Shown: piece by piece, positions 48,901 through 56,648 of the stretch
Layout: every line of letters begins with the position of its first letter
Numbering within the stretch: position 1 is the stretch's first letter
Source: Janthinobacterium agaricidamnosum
GTDB taxonomy: Bacteria > Pseudomonadota > Gammaproteobacteria > Burkholderiales > Burkholderiaceae_D
Reading direction: 5' to 3'
Assembly: GCF_003667705.1 (NCBI RefSeq)
Contig: NZ_CP033019.1
Coordinates: 4,526,001-4,590,000, forward strand
DNA length: 64,000 nt
Notes under the pieces: generated by a model
What the model was told of the DNA's origin: nothing
What the model saw: only the letters and a program-made list of their open reading frames with translations
Databases searched by the model: none
Program-made: the position numbers and the translations under genes

Positions 48901-51890
48901 ACGACGCCGTGGTCACGCTCAACAGCGTCGGCAGCACGGCCGGCGTCAATGTCGACGGCAGCAACCCCAGCGTCACCGGCGTCGGCGCCAGCACCGCCGA
49001 CGGCGCCTACGGCGCCGGCCAGACCATCACCATCACGGTCGACTTCTCCACCGCGGTCAACGTCGACACCACGGGCGGCACGCCGACCCTGGCGCTCGAC
49101 GGCGGCGGCCAGGCCACCTATGCCGGCGGCTCGGGCACCAGCACGCTGACGTTCAGCTACACGGTCGGCGCCGGCCAGAACAGCGCCGATCTCGACTACA
49201 GCTCGAGCGCCGCGCTGGTGCTCAACGGCGCCACCATCGTCGATGCCGGCGGCGCCAACCAGCCGGCCGACGTCACGCTGGCCACGCCGGGCACGGCCGG
49301 CTCGCTGGGCGCCAACAAGGACCTCGTCATCGACTCCGCCGCGCCGACCAACACCGTGGCCAACGCCACCTTCTCGGCCGACACCGGCACTTCCGGCACC
49401 GACTTCATCACCAAGACCGCGGCCCAGACCATCAGCGGCACGCTGGCGGCCAACCTGGCGGCCGGCGAGAACGTCTACGTCTCGCTCGACAACGGCGGCA
49501 GCTGGAACCTGGCCACGGCCAGCACCGGCACCAACACCTGGTCGCTGGCCGGCCAGACGCTGTCGGGCAGCGGTACCCTGAAAGTGCGCGTCACCGACGC
49601 CGCCGGCAACAACGGCACCGCCTACGCGCAAGCCTATGTGCTCGACACCATGGCGCCGACCGCCAGCTTCAGCGGCATCGCGCTGTCGGCCGACACCGGC
49701 GCCAGCAGCACCGACCTGATCACCAACACCGCGGCGCAAACCATCAGCGCCACCCTCAGCGGCGCGCCGGCCGCCGGCGACATCGTCTACGGCTCGCTCG
49801 ACAACGGCGCCACCTGGACCGACATCACCAGCAAGGTGTCCGGCACGACGCTGACCTGGACCGGCGTCACCCTGGCCGCCAGCGACACCTTGAAGCTGCG
49901 CGTCACCGACGCGGCCGGCAACAATGGCGCTGCCACCAGCACGGCCTACGTGCTCGACACAAGCGCCCCCGCCACCAGCGTGGCTGGCATCGCCTTGTCC
50001 GCCGACAGCGGCGCCTCGTCCAGCGATTTCATCACCAACGTGGCGGCGCAAACCGTCAGCGGCACCCTGTCAGCCAACCTGGCCAGCGGCGAGCGCGTGC
50101 TCGTCTCGCTCGACAACGGCGCCACCTGGGCCACCGCCGCCGCCACCATCGGCCAGAACACCTGGTCGCTGGCCGGCCAGACCCTGACCTCCAGCAACAC
50201 CCTGCTGGTCAAGGTGGCCGATACGGCCGGCAACGACAGCGTCACGGCGAGCCAGGCGTATATCTATGACACGGCAGCTGGCGTGCCCACCGTGGCCACC
50301 TTGGCGACGATGAGCACCACGCCCGTGCTGAGCGGCTCGGCGACGCTGTCGGCGGGCGAAACCATGACCGTCTCCGTCGGCGGCGCCACCTATGCCGTCG
50401 TTCCCGCGGCGGGCGCCTGGAGCCTGGACCTGGCCACCGCCGTACCGCTCAGCGGCACGCTGACGCTGGCCCTGAACCAGCGCTACGAGGTGGTGGCGAG
50501 CGTCACCGACCTGGCCGGCAACGTCGCCAGCGACAGCAGCAATGGCGAACTCACCATCGGCACGCTCCTGACCCCGCCCACGACCGGCGTCACCGGCACC
50601 ACGCTGTCGGCCGACACGGGCGCCAGCGACAGCGACTTCATCACCAACGTGGCCGCGCAAACGATCAGCGGCACGCTGTCCGCGCCGCTGGCCGCCGGCC
50701 AGCGCGTCGAAGTCTCGCTCGACGGCGGCGCCAGCTGGCGCAGCGCGGCGGCTACCGGCGGCGCGACGGCGTGGTCGATCAATGTCACGCTGGGCGGCAG
50801 CGGCACCCTCATGGCGCGCGTCAGCAACGACGCCGGCAACGGTCCCGCCTTCTCGCAAGCGTATGTGCTCGACACCGTCGCCCCCGTCGCCACGGCCACC
50901 TCGGCCACGCTATCGGGCGAGAATGTGCTTGGCGGCAACCTCTCGGCGCCGCTGGCGGCGGGCGAATCGGTACTCGTCTCGCGCGATGGCGGCGCCAGCT
51001 GGCAGGTGGCTGGCGTGGCCGGCAACAGCTGGTCGCTGGCCGGCGTCGTCGCCGGCCAGGTGCAAGTGGTGGTGCGCGATACGGCCGGCAACAACGGCGC
51101 CATCCTGACGGCGCAAGTGAGCGTACCGGTGACGCCGCCCGTCGTGGTGCCGCCCGTGGTGGTGCCGCCCGTGCGCGTGCTGCCGGAAGCCCCCGCGCCG
51201 GCGGACAAGGTTGCCGAAAAGGCCCCCGCCAGCGCTGCCGCCGGAGCCCTTCCCGGCGTGCTGGCGCCGGACACGCTGGCGCTGTTCAGCCCGAGCAGCG
51301 GCGCCAACGGCGGCCGTGCGGCCGACGTTGCCAGGAACCCGCTGGCCCCCGTCAGCATCGCCGCGCTGACCAATCCCGCCATGCTGCTGACGGCCTTCAC
51401 GCCGACCGGCTTGCCGGAACTGCCGTCGCGCAGCGATGCGCTGCTCTCGCAGGTGCCGATCGGCGACAAGGCGTTCAACAGCGGCGAACGCATCGCGGTG
51501 CAACTGGCGCCCGACACCTTCGTGCAGTCCGGCGGCGGCACGCCGTTCCAGCTCAGCGCGCAGCAGACCGACGGCAGGCCCCTGCCTGCCTGGCTCAGGT
51601 TCGACAGCCGCGCGGCGCGCTTCGAGGGAACGGCGCCGCCGGGCTTCGAAGGCACGCTGCACTTCACGGTCACGGCGCGCGACGCCCAGGGACGCGTCGC
51701 CGTGCAAACCTTCAAGATCGTCATCACCAGGGATGGCCAGGTCATCAAGACCTCGGCGCGCGACGCCGGCCCGGCCGACCCCGTGGGACGTCCCGGCCTG
51801 AGCGCGCAACTGGGCGCCGTGCACGGCGCGGGCGCCGAGCGCCTGGCGGCGTTGTCGCGTAGCGCGGCGGCGGCGAAAGCGCATGCATGA
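45921..51890 (+). CDS. Giant Ig-like-repeat surface protein with DUF4347 domain
   Basis: This 1989-residue protein has AGGAG before its ATG. Residues 27-36 read LEQRFMFDGA, a variant of the LEPR motif found at the N-terminus of large adhesins. Residues about 72-235 form a DUF4347 domain with LSHGSEG (His127) and LLYGCDVAAGG (Cys172), which resembles the His/Cys arrangement of clan CD peptidases. From about 382 to 1735 there are roughly thirteen Ig-like repeats of about 100 residues (type: sADTG, DFITKTAAQTISGTL, LDNG, DAAGN, YxLDT). Then comes a Pro/Val linker, a cadherin-like domain (about 1850-1938), and the tail GRPGLSAQLG. No RTX repeats are seen. It overlaps the next gene by four bases. 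Confidence 0.88.
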   Translation: MNHPLFPAAATTSVRRPLRRASQLLPLEQRFMFDGAVADAAHAAQAHESAPPLPPAVTVRAAEPAKDQGKKEVVLIDTSVANYKSLEAGVRAGVGIVEFDGSRDGLAQIAQWAASQSGIDAIHILSHGSEGTINLGTARLTDASLSSAAVQSELAQLGQALSADGDLLLYGCDVAAGGHNALIADLARITGADVAASRDATGAAAIGGNWTLEAHAGKIDTKALDIADYQGLLTQVSFSGSDADYSSTTVVKQVNGQNVTFYGGASAGGLGIDGTYGTDGLYAYQGPTNEVRLTVTIASGYTFDISSFDVGVLTGSLTINLTYGNNTTDTLTVNSLANGWQTLLNSGLSKPINDVKQVVFSSGDFGLFQNFDITDVKAISHPPTVTVSSASLSDDTGTSGSDFITKTAAQIISGTLSTTLSTGEKVQVSYDNGSSWSDATTYTIGSSSWSTVTTLAGSSTFQARVTNADGSSTAYTHSYTLDTTAPTTSFTGISLSDDTGINSTDFITKTPGQTITATLSGAPAGTDVVWGSLDGGSSWTNITSKVSGTTLTWNGATLGAGSNAIMFKVTDAAGNDSSLSFQNYTLDTTAPTTSVATVSFSADTGTSPTDFITKTAAQTISGTLSANLASGESVLVSLDNGTTWAAASATVGQNTWSLARTLSASSTLKVKVSDTAGNDGAVLSQAYTFDTGSPTITFNGLALSADTGSSASDFITKIAAQTIGATLSTTLAAGDIVYGSLDNGGSWTDITSKVSGTSLSWNGVTLAGSDTLQLKVVDAAGNTGSVKTQAYMFDTSTPATPGTPVLATASDTGVQNNDSITSDTTPTLSGTAENGSTVTVFDGATLLGTVTAGAGGWTLTTGALAQGSHIITVVSTDTAGNASAASAALTIAVDTTAPAVATVAVPANGTYYSGGALDFTVNFDEAVLVDTTGGTPRIALVVGATTRYADYVSGSGTSALLFRYTVPSGDIDANGITVGALSTHGGTLRDTAGNDAVVTLNSVGSTAGVNVDGSNPSVTGVGASTADGAYGAGQTITITVDFSTAVNVDTTGGTPTLALDGGGQATYAGGSGTSTLTFSYTVGAGQNSADLDYSSSAALVLNGATIVDAGGANQPADVTLATPGTAGSLGANKDLVIDSAAPTNTVANATFSADTGTSGTDFITKTAAQTISGTLAANLAAGENVYVSLDNGGSWNLATASTGTNTWSLAGQTLSGSGTLKVRVTDAAGNNGTAYAQAYVLDTMAPTASFSGIALSADTGASSTDLITNTAAQTISATLSGAPAAGDIVYGSLDNGATWTDITSKVSGTTLTWTGVTLAASDTLKLRVTDAAGNNGAATSTAYVLDTSAPATSVAGIALSADSGASSSDFITNVAAQTVSGTLSANLASGERVLVSLDNGATWATAAATIGQNTWSLAGQTLTSSNTLLVKVADTAGNDSVTASQAYIYDTAAGVPTVATLATMSTTPVLSGSATLSAGETMTVSVGGATYAVVPAAGAWSLDLATAVPLSGTLTLALNQRYEVVASVTDLAGNVASDSSNGELTIGTLLTPPTTGVTGTTLSADTGASDSDFITNVAAQTISGTLSAPLAAGQRVEVSLDGGASWRSAAATGGATAWSINVTLGGSGTLMARVSNDAGNGPAFSQAYVLDTVAPVATATSATLSGENVLGGNLSAPLAAGESVLVSRDGGASWQVAGVAGNSWSLAGVVAGQVQVVVRDTAGNNGAILTAQVSVPVTPPVVVPPVVVPPVRVLPEAPAPADKVAEKAPASAAAGALPGVLAPDTLALFSPSSGANGGRAADVARNPLAPVSIAALTNPAMLLTAFTPTGLPELPSRSDALLSQVPIGDKAFNSGERIAVQLAPDTFVQSGGGTPFQLSAQQTDGRPLPAWLRFDSRAARFEGTAPPGFEGTLHFTVTARDAQGRVAVQTFKIVITRDGQVIKTSARDAGPADPVGRPGLSAQLGAVHGAGAERLAALSRSAAAAKAHA
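47064..51120 (+). repeat. Internal Ig-like repeat array of the giant protein
   Basis: About thirteen tandem units of roughly 300 bases lie within the giant gene. The units around 47.1, 47.7, 49.3, 50.0 and 50.6 kb are near copies of each other (DFITKTAAQTISGTL type), alternating with a second type that has DIVYGSLDNG and WTDITSKVSGT. Three or four units around 48.3-49.3 kb and 50.3 kb are more divergent. Confidence 0.85.
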
Positions 51891-53254
51891 ACGACGCGGT
51901 GGCATTTGATCCCCTGCTGACCTTGCTCGAACTGGCCCAGCGCGCACGCGCCGCGGCCAGCGCCAATGAACTGGCTTTCCTGCTGGTGAACGACAGCCGC
52001 GCGCTGGCGCCGTACCGCCAGGCGGCGCTGTGGTTCGACGCCGGCGGCGTGCACACCCTGTCCGGCGTGGTGGAAGTGGAAGCCAACGCCCCGTATGCCC
52101 AGTGGCTCGGGCAGCTGTGCCGGGCGCTGGCAGAGCGCCATGCGGACGCCGCGCCGCTGGCCGTCGAGGCCGCGCAACTGCCGCCCGCCATCGCCGCCGC
52201 CTGGGACGAATGGCTGCCCGTGGCCGTCACCTGGGTGCCGCTGCGCGCCACGGGCCGCGCCGGCGGGCAGGCGGGCCTGCTGCTGGCCGGCGACGCGCCG
52301 TTGCAGCCCGGGCAGCTGGCCCTGCTCACCGAATGGGCCGATATCTGGCAGCATGCGTGGCGCGCCAGGCAAGGTCCGGCGCGCTGGTCGCCGGCGGCGC
52401 TGCCGGCGCGGCTGCGCCTGTGGTGGCAGGGCGATGGACAAGGCCAGCGCTGGCGCCGCCGGCTGGGCGCCGCGCTGGCAGTGCTGGCGGTGCTGCTGTT
52501 TCCCGTGCGCCTGACGGTACTGGCGCCGGGCGAGCTGGTGGCGGCCAATCCGGCCACCATCCGCGCGCCCCTCGATGGCGTGATCGCCGAATTTTCCGTG
52601 CGCCCGAATCAGGTCGTGCGCGCCGGCCAGCCCCTGTTCTCGTTCGACCAGGCGCCCATCGGCAGCCGCCTCGACGTCGCGCGCGAAGGGCTGGCCACGG
52701 CGCAGGCCGAGTACCGGCAGACGGCGCAGATGATACTCAACGACCCGCGCGCCAAGACGCAGCTGGCCGCGCTGCTGGGCAAGATCGCCGAGAAGCAGGC
52801 GCAGGCAGCGTTCCTGGAGGGCCAGGCGCAGCGCTCGCGCGTGCTGGCGCCGCATGCCGGTATCGCCCTGTTCGACGACCCGTCGGAATGGATAGGCCGG
52901 CCCGTGCAGACGGGAGAACGCATCATGCAGGTGGCGGCCGCCGACGACGTGGAGATCGAAGCGTGGGTGCCGATCGGCGACGCCATTCCGCTGGCCGAGC
53001 GGGCCCCGCTCAAGCTGTACCTGGCCGCCGCGCCGCTGACGCCGCTCGAAGCGTATGTGCGCTACATGAGCCACCGCGCCACCGCGCGCCCCGACGGCAG
53101 CTATGCCTACCGCGTGCGCGCCAGGCTGGACGGCGCCACCGGCCAGCGCATCGGCCTGAAGGGCACGGCCAAGCTGGGCGGCGAACGCGTGCCGCTGCTC
53201 TACTGGATACTGCGACGGCCGCTGGCCAGCATCCGCCAGTTCATCGCCCTGTAG
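51887..53254 (+). CDS. HlyD-type adaptor with N-terminal GAF-like domain
   Basis: This 455-residue inner-membrane adaptor has an unusual first part. Residues 1-180 look like a GAF-type sensory domain (LELAQRARAAASANELAFLL, then ALWFDAGGVHTLSGVVEVEA). A membrane helix follows at about 193-210 (LGAALAVLAVLLFPV). The periplasmic part is HlyD-like: IRAPLDGVIAEFSVRPNQVV, then RAGQPLFSFDQ, a coiled coil, and VLAPHAGIALFDDPSEWIGR. It overlaps the giant gene by four bases and lies 11 bases before the M50 gene, so the three are coupled. It could link cytoplasmic sensing to the transport step. Confidence 0.82.
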   Translation: MNDAVAFDPLLTLLELAQRARAAASANELAFLLVNDSRALAPYRQAALWFDAGGVHTLSGVVEVEANAPYAQWLGQLCRALAERHADAAPLAVEAAQLPPAIAAAWDEWLPVAVTWVPLRATGRAGGQAGLLLAGDAPLQPGQLALLTEWADIWQHAWRARQGPARWSPAALPARLRLWWQGDGQGQRWRRRLGAALAVLAVLLFPVRLTVLAPGELVAANPATIRAPLDGVIAEFSVRPNQVVRAGQPLFSFDQAPIGSRLDVAREGLATAQAEYRQTAQMILNDPRAKTQLAALLGKIAEKQAQAAFLEGQAQRSRVLAPHAGIALFDDPSEWIGRPVQTGERIMQVAAADDVEIEAWVPIGDAIPLAERAPLKLYLAAAPLTPLEAYVRYMSHRATARPDGSYAYRVRARLDGATGQRIGLKGTAKLGGERVPLLYWILRRPLASIRQFIAL

Positions 53255-53265
53255 AACGGAACCGC

Positions 53266-55365
53266 ATGCACGCCTTACCCTTGCTGCGCCAGGAGCTGTC
53301 CATCCATGCCGGTCCACGCCTGCCCGACGGCCAGCCCAGCTGGACCTTGCACGACCCCGTGCGCAACCTGTTCTTCCAGCTCGACTGGCCCAGCTTCGAG
53401 ATGCTGCGCCGCTGGGAGGACAACGACGCCCAGGCCCTCATCGACGACATCAACCAGAGCACCACCCTGCAACTCGACGGCGGCGCCATCGAGCGCCTGC
53501 TCGACTTCCTGCGCGAGCAGCAGCTGCTGCAGCCGCGCCGGGGCAGCGCGGCGGCGATGGCGGCCACGCGCCAGCGCCAGCGCGGCAGCTGGCAGCAATG
53601 GCTGCTGCATAACTACCTGTTTTTCCGCATCCCGCTGGTGCGTCCGGACCGCTGGCTGGACTGGCTCGCGCCGCGCCTCGGGTGGCTGTTTTCGCCCGCC
53701 TTCCGCTGGCTGACGCTGGCCGCCGGCCTGCTGGGAGTGGCCGGCGCCTACCGCGACTGGGAACGCTTTTCTGCCACCCTGCTCGACACGCTGAGCTGGC
53801 ATGGTGCCCTGCTGTACGGCGCCGCCATCACCTTCGCCAAAGTCTGCCATGAGATGGGCCACGCGCTGACGGCCAAGCGCTACGGCTGCCGCGTGCCGAC
53901 CATGGGCCTGGCCTTCCTGGTGATGTGGCCCGTGGCGTACACGGACACCAACGAAGTGTGGAAGCTGGCGCGCCGCGAGCAGCGCCTGGCTGTGGCGGGC
54001 GCCGGCATCATGACGGAACTGATGATCGCCGCCTGGGCCACGCTGGCCTGGACCTGGCTGCCCGATGGCGGCCCCAAGCAGGTCGCCTTCCTGCTTTCGA
54101 CCACCACCTGGATCACCACCGTGGCCATCAATGCCAGTCCCTTCATGCGCTTTGACGGCTACTTCCTGCTGTCCGATTACCTGGGCCTGCCCAACCTGCA
54201 CAGCCGCGCATTCGCGCTGGCCCGCTGGGACTTGCGCGAACGCCTGTTCGCGCTGAACGAGCCGGCGCCGGAATCGTTTCCGCCGCGCCGGCGCGCCGGC
54301 CTGATCCTGTTCGCCTGGGTCGTATGGATCTACCGGCTGGTGCTGTTTCTGGGCATCGCCGCACTCGTGTACCACTTCTTCATCAAGGCCGTCGGCATCC
54401 TGCTGTTCCTCGTCGAGATCTGCTGGTTTGTCGCGCTGCCGCTGTGGCGCGAACTGCAGGTGTGGCGCTCGCGCCGCGAAGCCCTGCGGCACAGCCGCCG
54501 CGCCTGGCGCAGCGCCGGCCTGGCCGCGCTGCTGCCGCTGCTGCTGATGCTGCCGTGGCCGGACCGGGTGCTGACCTCCGGCGTGCTGCAGCCGCAGGCG
54601 CGCCTGGCGCTGTACGCGCCCGCGCACGCGGCGCTTGAAGCGCTGCCGGTGGCCAATGGCCAGCGCGTCGCCGCCGGCCAGCCCCTGCTGCGCCTGTCAT
54701 CGCCCGAACTGGCGCTGCGCGAAGGCGAGACGGGCGCGCGCCAGGACTTGCTGGCATGGCAATCGGCGGCGGCGGGCCTGGACGCCGCCAGCCGCAAGGA
54801 CTGGCAAGTGCTGAACGACCAGCTGGCCTACGCCAGCGCCGAGCATGCGACGGTGGGCGCGGACTTGCAGCGCTACCGGCCGCTGGCGCCGTTCGCGGGC
54901 GTGCTGGTCGACGTCGATCCCGACCTGCGGCCCGGTGAATGGCTCAAAGGGCAGGAATATCTGGGTTCGCTGGTGGGCGCCGGGCGCTGGCAGGTGGTGG
55001 CCTACGTCGACCAGGATGCCGTACGGCGCATCGCGCGCGGCGACCGTGCCCTGTTCCTCGCCGACGGCCTGGCCGGCCCCTCCCTGCGCCTGACCGTGGC
55101 CAGCATCGACCGCGATGCCAGCCGCACCCTGAACGAGCCGGAACTGGCGGCGCTGTTCGGCGGCGACGTGCTGGTGCGCGAAAAGAACGGCGTGCTGTAT
55201 CCCGAACAGGCCGTGTACCGGGTGCTGCTCGATGCGGACGCCGAACTGCCGGCCAGCAGCCCTGCCTGGCGCGGCAGGGTCGCCATCGCCGGGGAATGGG
55301 AAGCGCCGGCATGGCGTTTCCTGCGCGCGGCCGCGGGCGTGGCGCGCCGCGAAGCGGGTTTCTAG
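53266..55365 (+). CDS. PqqD-like / M50 site-2-protease / HlyD fusion protein
   Basis: This is a 699-residue protein. Residues 1-105 form a PqqD-like winged-helix domain (LHDPVRNLFFQLDWPSFEML, then LDGGAIERLLDFLREQQLL). The middle part has about eight membrane helices and the full M50 zinc-protease signature: HEMGH at 195-199 in KVCHEMGHALTAKRYG, and N-x-x-P-x-x-x-x-D-G at 289-298 (NASPFMRFDG). The last third (from about 440) is a periplasmic lipoyl/HlyD-like arm, including LYAPAHAALEALPVANGQRV and PLAPFAGVLVDVDPDLRPGE. The combination fits an intramembrane protease or transporter with a periplasmic adaptor arm. It is the last gene of the operon. Function is inferred. Confidence 0.85.
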   Translation: MHALPLLRQELSIHAGPRLPDGQPSWTLHDPVRNLFFQLDWPSFEMLRRWEDNDAQALIDDINQSTTLQLDGGAIERLLDFLREQQLLQPRRGSAAAMAATRQRQRGSWQQWLLHNYLFFRIPLVRPDRWLDWLAPRLGWLFSPAFRWLTLAAGLLGVAGAYRDWERFSATLLDTLSWHGALLYGAAITFAKVCHEMGHALTAKRYGCRVPTMGLAFLVMWPVAYTDTNEVWKLARREQRLAVAGAGIMTELMIAAWATLAWTWLPDGGPKQVAFLLSTTTWITTVAINASPFMRFDGYFLLSDYLGLPNLHSRAFALARWDLRERLFALNEPAPESFPPRRRAGLILFAWVVWIYRLVLFLGIAALVYHFFIKAVGILLFLVEICWFVALPLWRELQVWRSRREALRHSRRAWRSAGLAALLPLLLMLPWPDRVLTSGVLQPQARLALYAPAHAALEALPVANGQRVAAGQPLLRLSSPELALREGETGARQDLLAWQSAAAGLDAASRKDWQVLNDQLAYASAEHATVGADLQRYRPLAPFAGVLVDVDPDLRPGEWLKGQEYLGSLVGAGRWQVVAYVDQDAVRRIARGDRALFLADGLAGPSLRLTVASIDRDASRTLNEPELAALFGGDVLVREKNGVLYPEQAVYRVLLDADAELPASSPAWRGRVAIAGEWEAPAWRFLRAAAGVARREAGF

Positions 55366-55464
55366 CCGGCCGCCGACGACCGCGCCCCGATCGTGGTATG
55401 GTTAGCGAATCAGGCGGCCCTTATGCGGCGCCGGAATTAGAAAAACAGCAAGATTATTAGGCTC

Positions 55465-56586
55465 ATGTCAGAAAAAATCATCATGATGACGGAGCGGCGA
55501 CGGACCGCTCCGGCCATCCCGGCCGCCCTGGAAGCGCCAACAGGCCTGCTGAACGATCAACTGGGCCGGCCCCTGCACGACTTGCGCATCTCGATCACCG
55601 ACCGTTGCAATTTCCGTTGCGTGTACTGCATGCCCAAGGACGTGTTCGACAAGAACCACGTGTATCTGCCGCATACGGATTTGCTGTCGTTCGAGGAAAT
55701 CACGCGCATCGCGCGCCTGTTCGTCGCACATGGCGTGGAAAAGATCCGCCTGACGGGCGGCGAGCCGCTGCTGCGCAAGAATATCGAAAAGCTCATCGCC
55801 ATGCTGGCCGCACTGCGCACGCCGTCGGGCCAGCCGCTGGACCTGACCTTGACGACCAACGGTTCCTTGCTGGCCAGAAAGGCGCAAGCCCTGAAGGATG
55901 CGGGCCTGAACCGCGTCACCGTGTCGCTCGATTCGCTCGACGACGCCACCTTCAAGCGCATGAACGACGTCGATTTCGCCGTGGCCGACGTGCTGCAAGG
56001 CATCGATGCCGCGCATGCGGCGGGCCTGGGACCGATCAAGATCAACATGGTCGTCAAGGCCGGCATGAACGAGCAGGAAATCGTGCCCATGGCGCGCCAC
56101 TTCAAGGGCACGCCCTACATCTTGCGCTTCATCGAATACATGGACGTGGGCGCCTCGAACGGCTGGAACTTGCAGGAAGTCATTCCGTCCGCCGAAGTCG
56201 TGCAGCGCATCAGCGCGCACATGCCCTTGCTGCCCATCGACCCGAACTACACGGGCGAGACGGCGGCGCGCTGGCGCTACGCCGATGGCGGCGGCGAAAT
56301 CGGCCTCATTTCCAGCGTCACGCAAGCGTTCTGCGCCGACTGCAGCCGCGCCCGCCTCTCGACCGAAGGCAAGCTGTACACGTGTCTGTTCGCCAGCAGC
56401 GGCCACGACTTGCGCAGCCTGCTGCGCGGCGGCCACAGCGACGCGGAAATTTCCTCGGCCGTGGCGCAGCTGTGGCGCGGCCGCGGCGACCGCTATTCGC
56501 AATTGCGCACCAGCCAGACGGATTTGACGGGCGGCGCGCTTGAGCACGGTAAAAAGAAAGTGGAAATGTCGTACATCGGCGGCTGA
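55465..56586 (+). CDS. moaA: GTP 3',8-cyclase MoaA
   Basis: MoaA (373 residues) starts molybdenum-cofactor synthesis by rearranging GTP. The radical-SAM cluster binds Cys48, Cys52 and Cys55 in [12 protein letters not shown]. The C-terminal second cluster uses Cys290, Cys293 and Cys307 in [19 protein letters not shown]. The protein ends SYIGG with the required glycine pair. An N-terminal extension of about 35 residues precedes the core. A long leader of about 100 bases separates it from the M50 gene. I found no clear Moco riboswitch. Confidence 0.96.
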   Translation: MSEKIIMMTERRRTAPAIPAALEAPTGLLNDQLGRPLHDLRISITDRCNFRCVYCMPKDVFDKNHVYLPHTDLLSFEEITRIARLFVAHGVEKIRLTGGEPLLRKNIEKLIAMLAALRTPSGQPLDLTLTTNGSLLARKAQALKDAGLNRVTVSLDSLDDATFKRMNDVDFAVADVLQGIDAAHAAGLGPIKINMVVKAGMNEQEIVPMARHFKGTPYILRFIEYMDVGASNGWNLQEVIPSAEVVQRISAHMPLLPIDPNYTGETAARWRYADGGGEIGLISSVTQAFCADCSRARLSTEGKLYTCLFASSGHDLRSLLRGGHSDAEISSAVAQLWRGRGDRYSQLRTSQTDLTGGALEHGKKKVEMSYIGG

Positions 56587-56648
56587 ATCGGGCGCGGCGC
56601 ACGCCCGCCGCTGCTACCATGGCGCATGCACCCATTTTCCTACCTGAC

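Noticed and set aside
47205..53317. Long minus-strand frames (948 and 944 residues) opposite the giant repeat gene and its neighbours
   Set aside because: They arise from the repeated, GC-rich codon pattern of the sense genes. They have Gly/Ala/Arg-rich filler composition, no ribosome-binding sites and no recognised domain.
55366..55464. Moco riboswitch upstream of moaA
   Set aside because: The 99-base leader is short, and I could not recognise the conserved Moco RNA stems.
41180..55465. ABC transporter or RTX repeats for a standard type I secretion system
   Set aside because: I looked for Walker A/B/ABC signatures and GGxGxDxLx repeats in the cluster and found none, so I did not call it a standard type I system.
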